Counted from the first letter of the stretch, positions 20,567 to 29,369 are shown. The stretch is DNA of 64,000 nt from Nonlabens ulvanivorans (GCF_000755285.1 NZ_BBMK01000001.1:496001-560000); one strand, 5' to 3'. Translations and numbers: made by a program. Notes: generated by a model not told the origin, from the letters alone.

Positions 20567-20580
20567 GTGACTTAAGTCAC
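20567..20580. promoter_or_regulatory. Crp/Fnr-type operator palindrome
   Basis: GTGACTTAAGTCAC is a perfect 14-bp palindrome; on the minus strand it extends to TTGTGACTTAAGTCACTT, close to the CRP/FNR pattern TGTGA-N6-TCACA. It sits between the Crp/Fnr gene stop and the DUF2892 start. Confidence 0.65.
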
Positions 20581-20582
20581 AA

Positions 20583-21206
20583 CTAAAGAATTTTAATAGT
20601 TTGATGTGATAAAACAAGTTGATTATCGTTCTCTAATTTTTTTAAAACACGACTAATCACCTCTCGGGATGTAGCCAGATCGTCTGCAAGCGCTTGATGA
20701 GAGATTTTAATAATATGAGAATTAGTTAATGCTGCTTTATCGTGCAGTAAATTTAAAATACGCTCGTCCATTTTATGAAACACCATATTCTCTATAGTGT
20801 TTAATAAGTCTGCATAACGCATCTCATATTGTGAGTTAAAAAGTAGATTTAACTCTGGATATTGCTGCAGCCATTTTTTAAGTCTGTCTGCTGGTAATAA
20901 AAGAATTTCTGTCTCTTCTAATGTCTGTGCATTGATTTCACTGGTTCCATTTTTAATACCTGCTGCAAATGACATCACACAACTCTCACTAGCTTTAATA
21001 TGATATAGTAATAATTCTTTATCGTCATGGGTAGTAAAAACACGCAACAATCCTTTTAACACCACTGGTATTACCTTTACATACTGACCTTTACGTAAAA
21101 TCTCTTGATGTTTAGGAACACTGATAAATTCACATTCTCGAGTAATGGTTTCTACTAGTACTTTATTAAAAAATGGAAATTGTTGCTGTAAATCAATATA
21201 AGACAT
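20583..21206 (-). CDS. Crp/Fnr family transcriptional regulator
   Basis: The 207-residue protein has an N-terminal cyclic-nucleotide-binding-like domain (LRKGQYVKVIPVVLKGLLRV) and a C-terminal helix-turn-helix (ISHQALADDLATSREVISRVLKKLE). No N-terminal cysteine cluster for a [4Fe-4S] centre is present, so it is not a classic oxygen-sensing FNR; the ligand is unknown. A single Cys (SCVMSF) falls in the sensor domain. A TGTGA-type palindrome just downstream is a candidate binding site for activation of the DUF2892 gene. Confidence 0.88.
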   Translation of the reverse strand: MSYIDLQQQFPFFNKVLVETITRECEFISVPKHQEILRKGQYVKVIPVVLKGLLRVFTTHDDKELLLYHIKASESCVMSFAAGIKNGTSEINAQTLEETEILLLPADRLKKWLQQYPELNLLFNSQYEMRYADLLNTIENMVFHKMDERILNLLHDKAALTNSHIIKISHQALADDLATSREVISRVLKKLENDNQLVLSHQTIKIL

Positions 21207-21208
21207 AA

Positions 21209-21648
21209 TTAAAAATCTAAGGTCATCGCTTGATGAGGAATTCCGTCTTCTAGATATTTTTCACCTGTAGCCATAAAACCTAAATCTTTATAAAATCTAT
21301 CTAGATAACATTGAGCAGATATCTTTATGGATGGAAATCCTTGATTTTTACAATAATCAATACTCGCAGTCATGATTTTCTGGCCGTAGGCACGCCACGA
21401 TTTTTAGGATTTACGACTACTCTACCTATACTAGCCTGTTTAAAATAATCACCTGGTTGAAACACACGTGTATAAGCTACAAGTTTATCATCAACATAAC
21501 CTAGAATATGAATTGCTTTTTGATCCTTACCATCCATATCTTGATAAACACAGTCTTGTTCTACCACAAAAACTTCAGTACGCAATTGTAGTACATCATA
21601 TAGTTCTTGAATATTAAAGTCAGAAAAAGATTTAACGATTACATCCAT
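21209..21648 (-). CDS. GNAT family N-acetyltransferase, ElaA-like (one frame break)
   Basis: The corrected product is 146 residues. ElaA-like features: IQELYDVLQLRTEVFVVEQ near the start, then GRVVVNPKNRGRAYGQKIM as the acetyl-CoA-binding loop (R/QxxGxG/A type), recovered once one G (minus strand) is restored near 21395. It ends PHQAMTLDF. The acceptor is unknown. The stop lies 2 bases before the Crp/Fnr ATG, so the two are probably co-transcribed. Confidence 0.82.
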
Positions 21649-21650
21649 AT

Positions 21651-21953
21651 TTAAAATTGTTTTGGGACAACTTTAGGCTGTGGCGGCTTCACTCCTATTC
21701 TTATGTCGGTAATAATTTTCTCTAGCATATTTCCAAATTCTTCATCGCCGGTTGCCATAAATTCTTGACGTCTAGCATCTAGATCATCTAGTGTTTCTTC
21801 TCGATCTTTTTCATCAAACTCTTCAAGATCACGCCATATCTCCATGAGTTTTTTTTGAGGATGTACCGCTGTTCTTAACTGATGTATTATAATAGAAGCT
21901 TCTTTTCTCATATTCACTGTGCAGGAAGGTAAAAATCCTATATAACGATTCAC
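21651..21953 (-). CDS. Hypothetical protein, acidic, helical
   Basis: The 100-residue protein is not recognised. It is rich in Glu, Asp and Arg (WRDLEEFDEKDREETLDDLD) and predicted largely helical, with a Pro-rich tail (GVKPPQPKVVPKQF). The start could be the internal MRKEASIIIHQL, which would give 86 residues. It lies 2 bases upstream of the acetyltransferase start, so it is in the same transcript. Confidence 0.6.
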   Translation of the reverse strand: MNRYIGFLPSCTVNMRKEASIIIHQLRTAVHPQKKLMEIWRDLEEFDEKDREETLDDLDARRQEFMATGDEEFGNMLEKIITDIRIGVKPPQPKVVPKQF

Positions 21954-21994
21954 CTATTTAAATTAATTACTAAATATATAGTCTAATAATAGAA

Positions 21995-22270
21995 CTATTT
22001 CTTACCTCTATAAATCAACGATATACGATTATGTTCTAATAAAAGTTGTTCGTCATTTTGATAGCTTTTCAATAAATGAATTGCATAATCTAGTTGATCT
22101 TCAGATATATTTCTATAGGCTGGTGCAGGTATGACATCGCTCCATTTTGCAAATAAAGTATTATCTAATGCAATGCGCCAGTAACAATGATTATCAAATT
22201 TTAAGTGATAATATTGATTAGGTAGTGCATTCCCTAGATCCAGATACTCTTGTCTTTTATTAAGATTCAT
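21995..22270 (-). CDS. Hypothetical protein
   Basis: The 91-residue soluble protein begins MNLNKRQEYLDLGNALPNQY and includes FDNHCYWRIALDNTLFAKW. I do not recognise a family. It has no signal peptide or membrane span. It starts one base after the stop of the membrane protein gene at 22272, which supports an operon. Confidence 0.6.
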   Translation of the reverse strand: MNLNKRQEYLDLGNALPNQYYHLKFDNHCYWRIALDNTLFAKWSDVIPAPAYRNISEDQLDYAIHLLKSYQNDEQLLLEHNRISLIYRGKK

Positions 22271-22271
22271 A

Positions 22272-22493
22272 CTAGTAATTATAAAAATAAATACATAAGA
22301 TAACTACAGTTAATGATAATATATAAAACAACAGGTTAGTAAAAATTCTATACCATCTATTTTCCATTGTTAAAAATATATGTCTAAATACTAAATATCT
22401 AGTAATCAAAAATAGTATACCACTAGGTAGTATTATAAATATAAAAAGTAGTAAAAAATAATCAGCTAGTGATCCACCAGATAACAACATCAT
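22272..22493 (-). CDS. Small hypothetical two-span membrane protein
   Basis: The 73-residue protein has two hydrophobic segments (YFLLLFIFIILPSGILFLIT and LLFYILSLTVVILCIYFYNY) separated by a basic loop. Family is unknown. It follows rpiB on the minus strand with ~40 bases between, which hold a palindrome copy. Confidence 0.55.
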   Translation of the reverse strand: MMLLSGGSLADYFLLLFIFIILPSGILFLITRYLVFRHIFLTMENRWYRIFTNLLFYILSLTVVILCIYFYNY

Positions 22494-22514
22494 TTAATAG
22501 GTTGTGGAGTATCT

Positions 22515-22529
22515 CGCTTTCGCGAAAGC
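22515..22529. repeat. Iterated palindrome copy 5 (intergenic)
   Basis: CGCTTTCGCGAAAGC, 15-bp core intact, just beyond the rpiB stop codon. Confidence 0.9.
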
Positions 22530-22532
22530 TAC

Positions 22533-22964
22533 TTATGAACAAGCTATCTTATTCACACGATTTGCATGGCGTCCACCTGCAAATTCTGTATCTAAAAAAG
22601 TCTCTACCATGGCAATAGCCTGTGGTATAGAAGTGAAACGTGCTGGTATACAGATAATATTTGCATTATTATGCTCGCGTGCTAGTCCTGCAATTTCTTT
22701 AGTCCAACATACTGCGCCACGAACATTTTGATACTTATTAACGGTCATAGAGACACCTTGTGCACTACCACAAATAACTACACCTAGATCTGCTGCGTGG
22801 TTATCAACATCCTGCCCTACCTTGTGAGCAAAGTCAGGATAATCGACACTATCTAAAGTATCTGTTCCATGATTAGTTACTTGATGACCTCTTTTTTTAA
22901 GCATATCAACAATAGCTTGTTTATAATCTGGTCCTGCATGGTCGTTTCCTATAGAGATGTTCAT
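22533..22964 (-). CDS. rpiB: Ribose 5-phosphate isomerase B
   Basis: The 143-residue protein matches RpiB/LacAB: NISIGNDHAGPDYKQAIVD at the start, then DYPDFAHKVGQDV, VVICGSAQGVSMTVNKYQNV (substrate-binding loop with the catalytic Cys) and NIICIPARF. It interconverts ribose-5-phosphate and ribulose-5-phosphate. It borders the candidate replication origin and is transcribed away from it. Confidence 0.95.
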   Translation of the reverse strand: MNISIGNDHAGPDYKQAIVDMLKKRGHQVTNHGTDTLDSVDYPDFAHKVGQDVDNHAADLGVVICGSAQGVSMTVNKYQNVRGAVCWTKEIAGLAREHNNANIICIPARFTSIPQAIAMVETFLDTEFAGGRHANRVNKIACS

Positions 22965-22984
22965 AATAGCGGTGTTTTACCATA

Positions 22985-22992
22985 CAAATTTA
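22985..22992 (-). promoter_or_regulatory. -7 promoter box for rpiB
   Basis: TAAATTTG on the minus strand (TAnnTTTG), 20 bases before the rpiB ATG. Confidence 0.45.
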
Positions 22993-23687
22993 AGTCTAGT
23001 TATTGATAATCTTGGGTTATTAACATCGATGGTTTTACACTATTCATAAACAATAGATAACCTGTTGATATCAATTGAAAGAAAACATTAGGAAGTGAAG
23101 GTTTAATAACCCATATCCATTTAAAATTGAGATAACCAAAATATAACTCACCTATTTAAGACTGACTTTTCAGACCTAAATTAGAGTTCATCAACATAAA
23201 ATATGAAGCTAGTTTATGTACATTTTGATGTGAATAAGGGTTGTCAACAACTGTGTATAAACCTAGCTCATTTACATTAGAAACTTACTTTACAATTAGT
23301 TAACGTTAGTATAACATGTGGATAAGTAGAGATAAGTTGTTAGATTATCAAGTTCCTAATTTTTCAATGAAAAGATATACCGCTATTCACACTACATCAT
23401 CATCATCAATTTTATTTAAATTTTTAAAAAAGAAAAAATGATATTGTTTATAATGTGGATAACGTTAAAAACGATAGAAAATCAATACAATGATTTAAGA
23501 AGGAATTAATAGAACTCATATTGAAAATGAATTCTATAAAAATTAAATTTGGAATAGTTAATGCAACTCTAGAAATTATAGTAAGTCATCTGGTTTCAAC
23601 TGTTTATTATAAGTAGTTGAAATTATTGATCAATAAGACTAATGTTTATGTATAGTCAATGAAAAGAAAAAGTAACTTAATAAAAAA
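22993..23687. other. Candidate chromosomal replication origin (oriC)
   Basis: This ~700-base stretch holds no credible gene. It contains four perfect DnaA boxes (TTATNCACA), all in one orientation: 23229-23237 (TGTGAATAA), 23252-23260 (TGTGTATAA), 23317-23325 and 23454-23462 (both TGTGGATAA). Two one-mismatch boxes lie at 23214-23222 and 23383-23391. An AT-only-like tract at about 23407-23455 is a plausible unwinding element. By chance about 0.02 perfect boxes are expected here. rpiB and rnr point outwards on either side. parS sites at 40.7 and 42.6 kb support an origin-proximal location. Confidence 0.75.
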
Positions 23688-23858
23688 CTAGACGCTTGTA
23701 GAAGAAGTATTTTCTATAAGTGGAGAAGTCTCCTCAAAGCTATCAACAGTATGTTCTGTATCTAAAGCCTTATTGATAAAAAGAATGACTAGGACGATGC
23801 CCACAAGAAAAATTCCTATGAATAGTATAGTTGATTTAAGAGGCTTTCTAGTTTCCAT
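23688..23858 (-). CDS. Small single-span membrane protein
   Basis: The 56-residue protein is METRKPLKSTILFIGIFLVG then a hydrophobic span and an acidic, Ser/Thr-rich tail (VDSFEETSPLIENTSSTSV). I choose the ATG at 23858 because the -7 box at 23898-23905 would start transcription inside a longer reading with a TTG start. Family unknown. It lies between the candidate oriC and rnr. Confidence 0.5.
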   Translation of the reverse strand: METRKPLKSTILFIGIFLVGIVLVILFINKALDTEHTVDSFEETSPLIENTSSTSV

Positions 23859-23897
23859 TTGTTTAAAGTTGTTAATCATTAGACGATCAACAATAGA

Positions 23898-23905
23898 CAA
23901 AGTTA
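23898..23905 (-). promoter_or_regulatory. -7 promoter box for the small membrane protein gene
   Basis: TAACTTTG on the minus strand. It is divergent from an identical box for rnr 94 bases away. Confidence 0.45.
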
Positions 23906-23998
23906 CAGTTATTTCTTAAATAATTGTTAATAAGAGTATATTAAATCATTAATAATCAAAGTATAAAGCACTTATAATCTCTCAGAGTTTTAAAAGAT

Positions 23999-24006
23999 TA
24001 ACTTTG
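23999..24006 (+). promoter_or_regulatory. -7 promoter box for rnr
   Basis: TAACTTTG, 18 bases before the rnr ATG. Confidence 0.5.
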
Positions 24007-24024
24007 TAGAAGTATAAATAGAAT

Positions 24025-26224
24025 ATGAAGAAGAAGAAAAAAGGAAACTCAAAAACGAAAGTTTCAAAACCTCAGTCAATCGGTACTGAATGTATTAAAG
24101 CAAGAACCTAATAAGGATTTTAATTACAAACAAATATGTGCAAAGCTCTCCATAACAGACGCTAGTACACGTAATCAAGTTATAAAAAGACTACACCAAT
24201 TAAAATCTAAAGCACAAATAGAAGAAACAGATCGTGGTAAATTTAAAATTATTAAAGCCATTGATTATTATACCGGTACTATAGATATAAGTACACGTGG
24301 TACAGGATATGTGATTACAGAAGAGCTGCAGGAAGATATTATGATTCCACGTCGCTCATTAGGTCAGGCCTTAAATGGTGATCAGGTAGAAGTATATGTT
24401 TATCATAGAAGAAGAGGTCAACAGCCTGAAGGTGAAATTACTAAAGTAATAGAACGTAAGAAAAAAGAATTTGTAGGTACCATACAGGTGCATGAAAAAT
24501 TTGCTTTTGTAAACGTTACTGATCCTAAGATTCAAACAGATTTCTTTATACCAGGTCGCGAGATTAATGGAGCCAAAGATGGACAGGTAGTTCTAGTCGA
24601 ATTTGTAGAATGGAATGATAAGCAAGATTCACCTAACGGTAAAGTAAAAGCTGTTTTAGGAGAACCAGGTGAACATAATACTGAAATTCATGCTATACTA
24701 GCTCAATATGGTTTGCCATATGAATTCCCTACAGCAGTAGAAGAATATGCAGACCAGTTAGATAAAACCATAACAGATAAAGAAATAAGTAAACGTCGCG
24801 ACATGCGAGAATCGCTTACTTATACTATTGATCCAGCAGATGCCAAAGATTTTGATGATGCACTATCTTTTGAAAAATTAGAAAATGGTCATTATGAAAT
24901 AGGAATCCATATTGCAGATGTAAGTCATTATGTAAAAGAAGGAACGCCACTAGATGATGAAGCATATGAACGCGCAACTTCTGTATATCTAGTTGATAGA
25001 GTAGTACCTATGTTACCAGAGGTATTATCAAATGGTGTATGTTCTTTAAATCCACACGAGGATAAATTGTGTTTTTCTGCTGTATTTGAAATGGACGATA
25101 GTGGAAAGGTTTATAAACAGTGGTTTGGTCGTACTATCATTCATTCAGATCAACGATTTGCTTATGAAGAAGCACAACACATCATTGAGACTGGTAAAGG
25201 AGAAATTCCTGCAGACATATCACTTACGCAAAAAAATACAACTGCAGATCCTGCTATTGTAGAAGCGACACTTACCTTAGACAGTATCGCAAAAAAGATG
25301 CGTAATGAACGTATGGTACAAGGTGCATTAAGCTTTGATAAAACTGAGGTTAAATTTAATCTTAATGAGAACAGTGAGCCTGTAGGTGTTTATTTTAAAA
25401 CATCTAAAGACGCTAATAAGCTGATAGAAGAATTTATGCTACTGGCTAATAGAAAAGTAGCTGCTTTTATTGGAAAACGTGATCCTAAACAGACTTTTGT
25501 TTACCGTATTCACGATGAGCCTAATGATGAAAAACTAGGAGCACTTGCAAAAATTGTAACTCGTTTTGGTCATAAACTAGACTTAAGAGATCGCAAGCAT
25601 GTCACGCAATCATTAAATAAATTATTAAGTGATGTAAAAGGGAATAAAGAACAAAATATGGTTGATACTCTTGCTATTAGAACCATGTCCAAAGCAGAGT
25701 ATTCAACACAAAATATAGGTCATTACGGTCTAGCCTTTGATTATTATTCTCACTTTACTTCACCTATACGTCGTTATCCAGACGTGATGGTTCATAGACT
25801 ACTACAACATTATCTTGATAAAGGAAAAAGTGTAAGTGAAGAGCTCTTTGAAGAAAAATGTCATCATTCTACTAATATGGAAATTCTAGCTACTAAAGCA
25901 GAACGTGATTCTATCAAGTACATGCAGGTTAAGTTCATGAAAGATCATGAAGACGAGCAGTTCCTAGGTGTCATTTCAGGAGTTACCGATTGGGGAATTT
26001 ATGTAGAAATTATTTCTAATAAGTGTGAAGGAATGATACGCTTAGGAGATCTTGATGATGATAGTTATGAATTTGTAGAAGAAGAGTTTGCCGTGATAGG
26101 TCGCAAGACTAAAAACGCTTACAGACTAGGTGATGAGGTTTATGTAAAGGTAAAAAATGCAGATCTTGTTAAGAAACATCTAGATTTCTGGATGATAGGT
26201 AGTAAAGAGGCTGTTGAAAACTAA
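24025..26224 (+). CDS. rnr: Ribonuclease R (one frame break)
   Basis: The corrected product is ~732 residues: Lys-rich N-terminus, winged-helix segment (NKDFNYKQICAKLSITDAST), cold-shock domains (GTIQVHEKFAFVNV), the RNB catalytic core with DPADAKDFDDALS (metal-binding aspartates), and a C-terminal S1 domain (FLGVISGVTDWGIYVEI). It degrades structured RNA 3' to 5'. As written the ATG frame stops after ~28 codons; one surplus base lies between 24036 and 24075, in an A-rich stretch. Removing it links the start to LSQSVLNVLKQEPNKD. Confidence 0.93.
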
Positions 26225-26381
26225 GCATTGTTATACCTGTAAAAAAGAAGATATAGTCATGTATCGCATACAGATTACTAAAGGTAAAGACTGGATTTTT
26301 TGTTGCAAGACCTGCACAGAAAATCACCAGTCTTTACCTTTTTATAAATATGGTGGAACCTGGAAAGGTAAAAGATACTAG
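26214..26381 (+). CDS. Small zinc-ribbon-like protein, CxxC...CCxxC
   Basis: This 55-residue frame begins with TTG overlapping the end of rnr and reads MKTKHCYTCKKEDIVMYRIQ, then FCCKTCTENH and a GGTWKGKRY end. Two cysteine knuckles (CYTC and CCKTC) suggest a structural zinc ribbon, perhaps nucleic-acid binding. I recall similar short proteins after rnr in other Flavobacteriia. Overlap with rnr implies coupled translation. The non-ATG start and short length are the main doubts. Confidence 0.7.
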   Translation: MKTKHCYTCKKEDIVMYRIQITKGKDWIFCCKTCTENHQSLPFYKYGGTWKGKRY

Positions 26382-26383
26382 TT

Positions 26384-26845
26384 ATGAAAAGACTATTATT
26401 ATTATTAACGATATGCTCACTTGTTTCTTGTAAAAGAGATTTTTCTAAAGGACCTCAATTAAGCTGGTTACAAGGTAAATGGCAAAGAGTAGATGATAGA
26501 GCTGGTAGAACTACTTTTGAAAATTGGAGGATGCAAATCGATGGAAGCTTTTTAGGTCATGGTTTTACTCTAGAAGAAAACGATACTGTTTTTGAAGAAA
26601 AATTAGTCATCAAGCCACTTAATATACTAGTTAAAAATGATAATAGATGGGTACTTCAAGTCACAGGTGTTAATGAATCTCCTACTATTTTCGAAATTAA
26701 AGAATTTACTAATAATAGTTTTACTGCCGTAAATCTAGAAAATGAACTTCCTACCCATATCAGATATTCTTTAATAAACGACAGCTTGAAAGCACAAGTT
26801 TATAATGATCAGATGTCTATTGATTTTACTTTTAAAAAGTTATAA
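26384..26845 (+). CDS. DUF6265-like lipoprotein
   Basis: The 153-residue protein has a lipoprotein signal (LLLLLTICSLVSCKRD). The mature part (LSWLQGKWQRVDDRAGRTTF, then NWRMQIDGSFLGHGFTLEEND) looks like the lipocalin-type DUF6265 fold. Function is unknown. It begins 2 bases after the zinc-ribbon gene, so it is probably the last gene of the rnr transcript. Confidence 0.65.
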   Translation: MKRLLLLLTICSLVSCKRDFSKGPQLSWLQGKWQRVDDRAGRTTFENWRMQIDGSFLGHGFTLEENDTVFEEKLVIKPLNILVKNDNRWVLQVTGVNESPTIFEIKEFTNNSFTAVNLENELPTHIRYSLINDSLKAQVYNDQMSIDFTFKKL

Positions 26846-27205
26846 AACTCATTTTAAGACATTTATCAAATCTATAAATATGAGATTTACTGTATTTCAT
26901 CTATGATTTAATACTTTAATCTATATAATAATTTTAATAATTCACATTTTAAGTAACCTAGGTAAATCTCTAGATATTTGTATCGGTTATCCTGGTTAGT
27001 TAACTAAGAAAGTGTATTTGCATTTTTCTCTTGAAAAAAGTAATACATAAAGATGTTTTAGATATTCCCTAAATATCAAAACATCATTTCAAAAAAGTAG
27101 AGTTTTTTTGGTTAGTATGAAAGGTAGTTTGTCGCAAGATGGACTACCTTTTTTCGTTTACTGTAACAAAACTATTTGTATGGCATCTTTATAAAAATAA
27201 TTCAC
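26846..27205. other. Intergenic region with two hairpins, no gene seen
   Basis: This 360-base AT-rich gap has no credible coding frame. Two hairpins stand out: GATGTTTTAGATATT / AAATATCAAAACATC at 27052-27085 and a terminator-like stem at 27120-27151. The latter is 275 bases from the last gene, so it could end an independent small RNA rather than the upstream transcript. Confidence 0.35.
27120..27155 (+). terminator. Orphan terminator-like hairpin
   Basis: AAAGGTAGT pairs with ACTACCTTT around a 14-base loop and is followed by T residues. Confidence 0.6.
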
Positions 27206-27880
27206 ATGAAAATTTCAACTCTATTTTTGTTCTTTTTAGTTACTGCAATCAGTTTTTCTCAAAACCCTAGGGAAGTTGAGTTATGTAACTTTGATACTAT
27301 TAAGGTCTATGATTTAATCACTGTAAATCTTGTAAAATCCGATGTAAATAAGATTGTTATTTCTGGTCACGATGCTAGTGATGTAGAGTATGTTCATAAA
27401 AATGGAATTTTAAAAGTACGTATGGCCTTTGATAAACAATTTGACGGTACAGAAACTTTTGTCCATGTTCACTACACAGATTTAAAAGTAATTGATGGAA
27501 ATGAAGGTGCCTTTATCACGTCTAATGAACTTATAGAACAACCACAACTAGAGATTAGAGTGCAAGAAGGCGCTCGAGTTAAAGCTGGTGTGATGGTAGA
27601 ATATCTTGAGATTAAAGCCGTATCTGGTGGAATTACTGAAGTAAGTGGTACTGTAGATCAACAAATCATTAATGTAAACACTGGTGGTATTGTAGAGAAT
27701 CAAGAACTAAAATCAAAACGCACCAAAGTAAAAGTAAGAGCTGGTGGAGAAGTAGAAGTATATGCCACTAACGCTGTAGATATAAACATACAGGCAGGCG
27801 GCGATGTAAAAGTCTATGGTAATCCTCAAGAAATCTCTAAGAAGACCTTTGCAGGTGGACGTGTAGAGATAATGAACTAA
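27206..27880 (+). CDS. Head GIN domain (DUF2807) secreted protein
   Basis: The 224-residue protein starts MKISTLFLFFLVTAISFSQN, a Sec signal ending SFSQ. The remainder is a repetitive beta-helix-like domain (AGVMVEYLEIKAVSGGITEV, VNTGGIVENQELKSK, QAGGDVKVYGNPQ) typical of DUF2807 proteins of Bacteroidota. It is likely periplasmic or outer-membrane associated; its role is unknown. I use the ATG at 27206 because the upstream alternative lacks a signal peptide. Confidence 0.8.
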   Translation: MKISTLFLFFLVTAISFSQNPREVELCNFDTIKVYDLITVNLVKSDVNKIVISGHDASDVEYVHKNGILKVRMAFDKQFDGTETFVHVHYTDLKVIDGNEGAFITSNELIEQPQLEIRVQEGARVKAGVMVEYLEIKAVSGGITEVSGTVDQQIINVNTGGIVENQELKSKRTKVKVRAGGEVEVYATNAVDINIQAGGDVKVYGNPQEISKKTFAGGRVEIMN

Positions 27881-27915
27881 GACAACTCTTATATTAAAAA
27901 GTTATCTTGTAATTA

Positions 27916-27931
27916 CGCTTTCGCGAAAGCG
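27916..27931. repeat. Iterated palindrome copy 6 (intergenic)
   Basis: Perfect core within the 20-mer TACGCTTTCGCGAAAGCGTA. Flanks AAT..TC are shared with copy 7. Confidence 0.95.
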
Positions 27932-27977
27932 TATCAATTATCAACACACAGGTATCAGAAAACCCAACATTAATTTT

Positions 27978-27985
27978 TACCTTTG
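27978..27985 (+). promoter_or_regulatory. -7 promoter box for the LysE-type gene
   Basis: TACCTTTG (TAnnTTTG), 20 bases before the ATG. Confidence 0.5.
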
Positions 27986-28005
27986 AGCAATAACCTTATA
28001 ATTAT

Positions 28006-28748
28006 ATGCTCGAAGACATTCTTAGTGCAATTCCGCTGGGATTTTTAATGGCCTTTCTCATAGGACCAGTGTTCTTTGCATTACTAGAAACCAGTGCGAT
28101 TAAAGGATTTAGAGCTGCAGTAGCACTAGATATAGGAGTTATTCTTGCAGATATTATTTTTTTACTAGCAGCATATTTTATGACTTCCTCTATTTTAGAG
28201 AAGTTAAAAGATGATCCTGGACTTTATATTTTTGGCGGTTCTATACTTGCGATATATGGTATAGTTTCTTTTGTAAAAACTAGAAAATATTATCTTAAAG
28301 AAGTTGATCCTAAAGTACTTATCGTAAAGAAGAACAACTACTTTTCTTTATTTATAAAAGGTTTTTTCTCAACTTTATCAATATAGGTGTATTAGGATTT
28401 TGGCTAGGATTAATAGTCGTTTTTAGTCCTCAGTTAGAGAATGATTCTAATAGAATTATCACCTTTTTTGGTGCAGTATTAGTCACTTATTTTATTGTAG
28501 ATCTATGTAAAATAGTGCTAGCAAAAAGCTTGAATCGTTACCTCACACCACATCGTATCTTTTTATTAAAAAGATTGATAGCTATCATAATGATGATTAG
28601 TGGTGCGGTACTTATTTTTAAAGGAGCTTTTCCTAGTGTATCTAATCAGGTAGAAGAGCAACTACACATTATTCCAGAATTACCAGAACCTGTGTCAGAA
28701 GAGTTACAAGGAGTAGAGGCTATACCAGTTTTAAACGATTCTATTTAA
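28006..28748 (+). CDS. LysE family translocator (one frame break)
   Basis: The corrected product is 247 residues with about six membrane spans. It starts MLEDILSAIPLGFLMAFLIG, and the GPVFFALLETSAIKG region matches LysE/RhtB exporters. These export amino acids or related small solutes; substrate is unknown. The T6 run at 28362-28367 lacks one T; correction gives IKGFFLNFINIGVLGFWLG. The last ~40 residues form an acidic soluble tail. Confidence 0.85.
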
Positions 28749-28787
28749 AACAAAAAATCCCCAACCAGTAAAGATTGAGGATTCCAG

Positions 28788-28858
28788 AGGCGTCTAGCGG
28801 ATTCGAACCGCTGTACTAGATTTTGCAGACCCATGCCTAGCCGCTCGGCCAAGACGCC
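28788..28858 (-). tRNA. tRNA-Cys (anticodon GCA)
   Basis: The minus-strand cloverleaf has acceptor arms GGCGTCT / AGACGCC, anticodon stem-loop GGGTCTGCAAAATCT with GCA, T-arm GCGGTTCGAATCCGC and discriminator U, the Cys identity base. CCA is not encoded. Confidence 0.95.
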
Positions 28859-28934
28859 TTTTGAGCAGGCAAAAATAACAAAAAAGTTGTCTTTATCACT
28901 ATTATTAATCAAAAACGCTCTTTAGTGTTGACTT

Positions 28935-29291
28935 CTAGCGACTTTGCTGCATAGAAATGACCACACTTGCCACATCACCACCTATAGGAGGATTGATTTT
29001 TGCCACTTTCACATGCGCTTTTTGCACTAATTGTTCTTCACTCAGAACTCGATCCAGTATTCTTTGTGCGACCTGTTCTAGTAATTTTGAACGTTTACTC
29101 ATTTCTTCAACGATAATACGGTTAAGAGAGACATAGTCAACAGTATCACTCAATTCATCAGTTCTGGCGCTTTTTGAAAGATCAGCTGTTACTTCTAAGT
29201 CTACACGGTATTCACTACCTATCATAGCCTCTTCATCGAGACATCCATGGTTGGTATAAACCTTTACGTTTTCAAGTATAATTGTATGCAT
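28935..29291 (-). CDS. folB: Dihydroneopterin aldolase
   Basis: The 118-residue protein is a normal-length FolB: MHTIILENVKVYTNHGCLDE, then EYRVDLEVTADLSKSARTDE, LSDTVDYVSLNRIIVEEM and AHVKVAKINPPIGGDV. Tyr/Glu and Lys active-site positions are in place. It converts dihydroneopterin to hydroxymethyl-dihydropterin in folate synthesis. It is divergent from glnS. Confidence 0.93.
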   Translation of the reverse strand: MHTIILENVKVYTNHGCLDEEAMIGSEYRVDLEVTADLSKSARTDELSDTVDYVSLNRIIVEEMSKRSKLLEQVAQRILDRVLSEEQLVQKAHVKVAKINPPIGGDVASVVISMQQSR

Positions 29292-29334
29292 GTGGTAAAG
29301 ATACTATGAGTATGGTTAGGACTGAAATAAGCTG

Positions 29335-29342
29335 TAAATTTG
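29335..29342 (+). promoter_or_regulatory. -7 promoter box for glnS
   Basis: TAAATTTG, 27 bases before the ATG at 29370. It rules out the longer reading that would begin inside the box. Confidence 0.5.
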
Positions 29343-29369
29343 TTTTATCTAAATATATTGAAAAGAGCC

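Noticed and set aside
20259..20570. Plus-strand 103-residue frame opposite the DUF2892 gene
   Set aside because: The minus strand gives a clear DUF2892 protein; the plus frame has no recognisable features and spans the Crp-type palindrome.
22504..22731. Plus-strand 75-residue frame containing AFAKA over the rpiB 3' end
   Set aside because: It is the opposite strand of rpiB plus the palindrome; rpiB is certain.
23395..23408. CAT trinucleotide repeat in the oriC region
   Set aside because: About four units only; probably incidental, with no link to DnaA boxes.
23688..23900. Longer start (TTG 23900) for the small membrane protein near oriC
   Set aside because: It overlaps the -7 box; the ATG at 23858 fits better.
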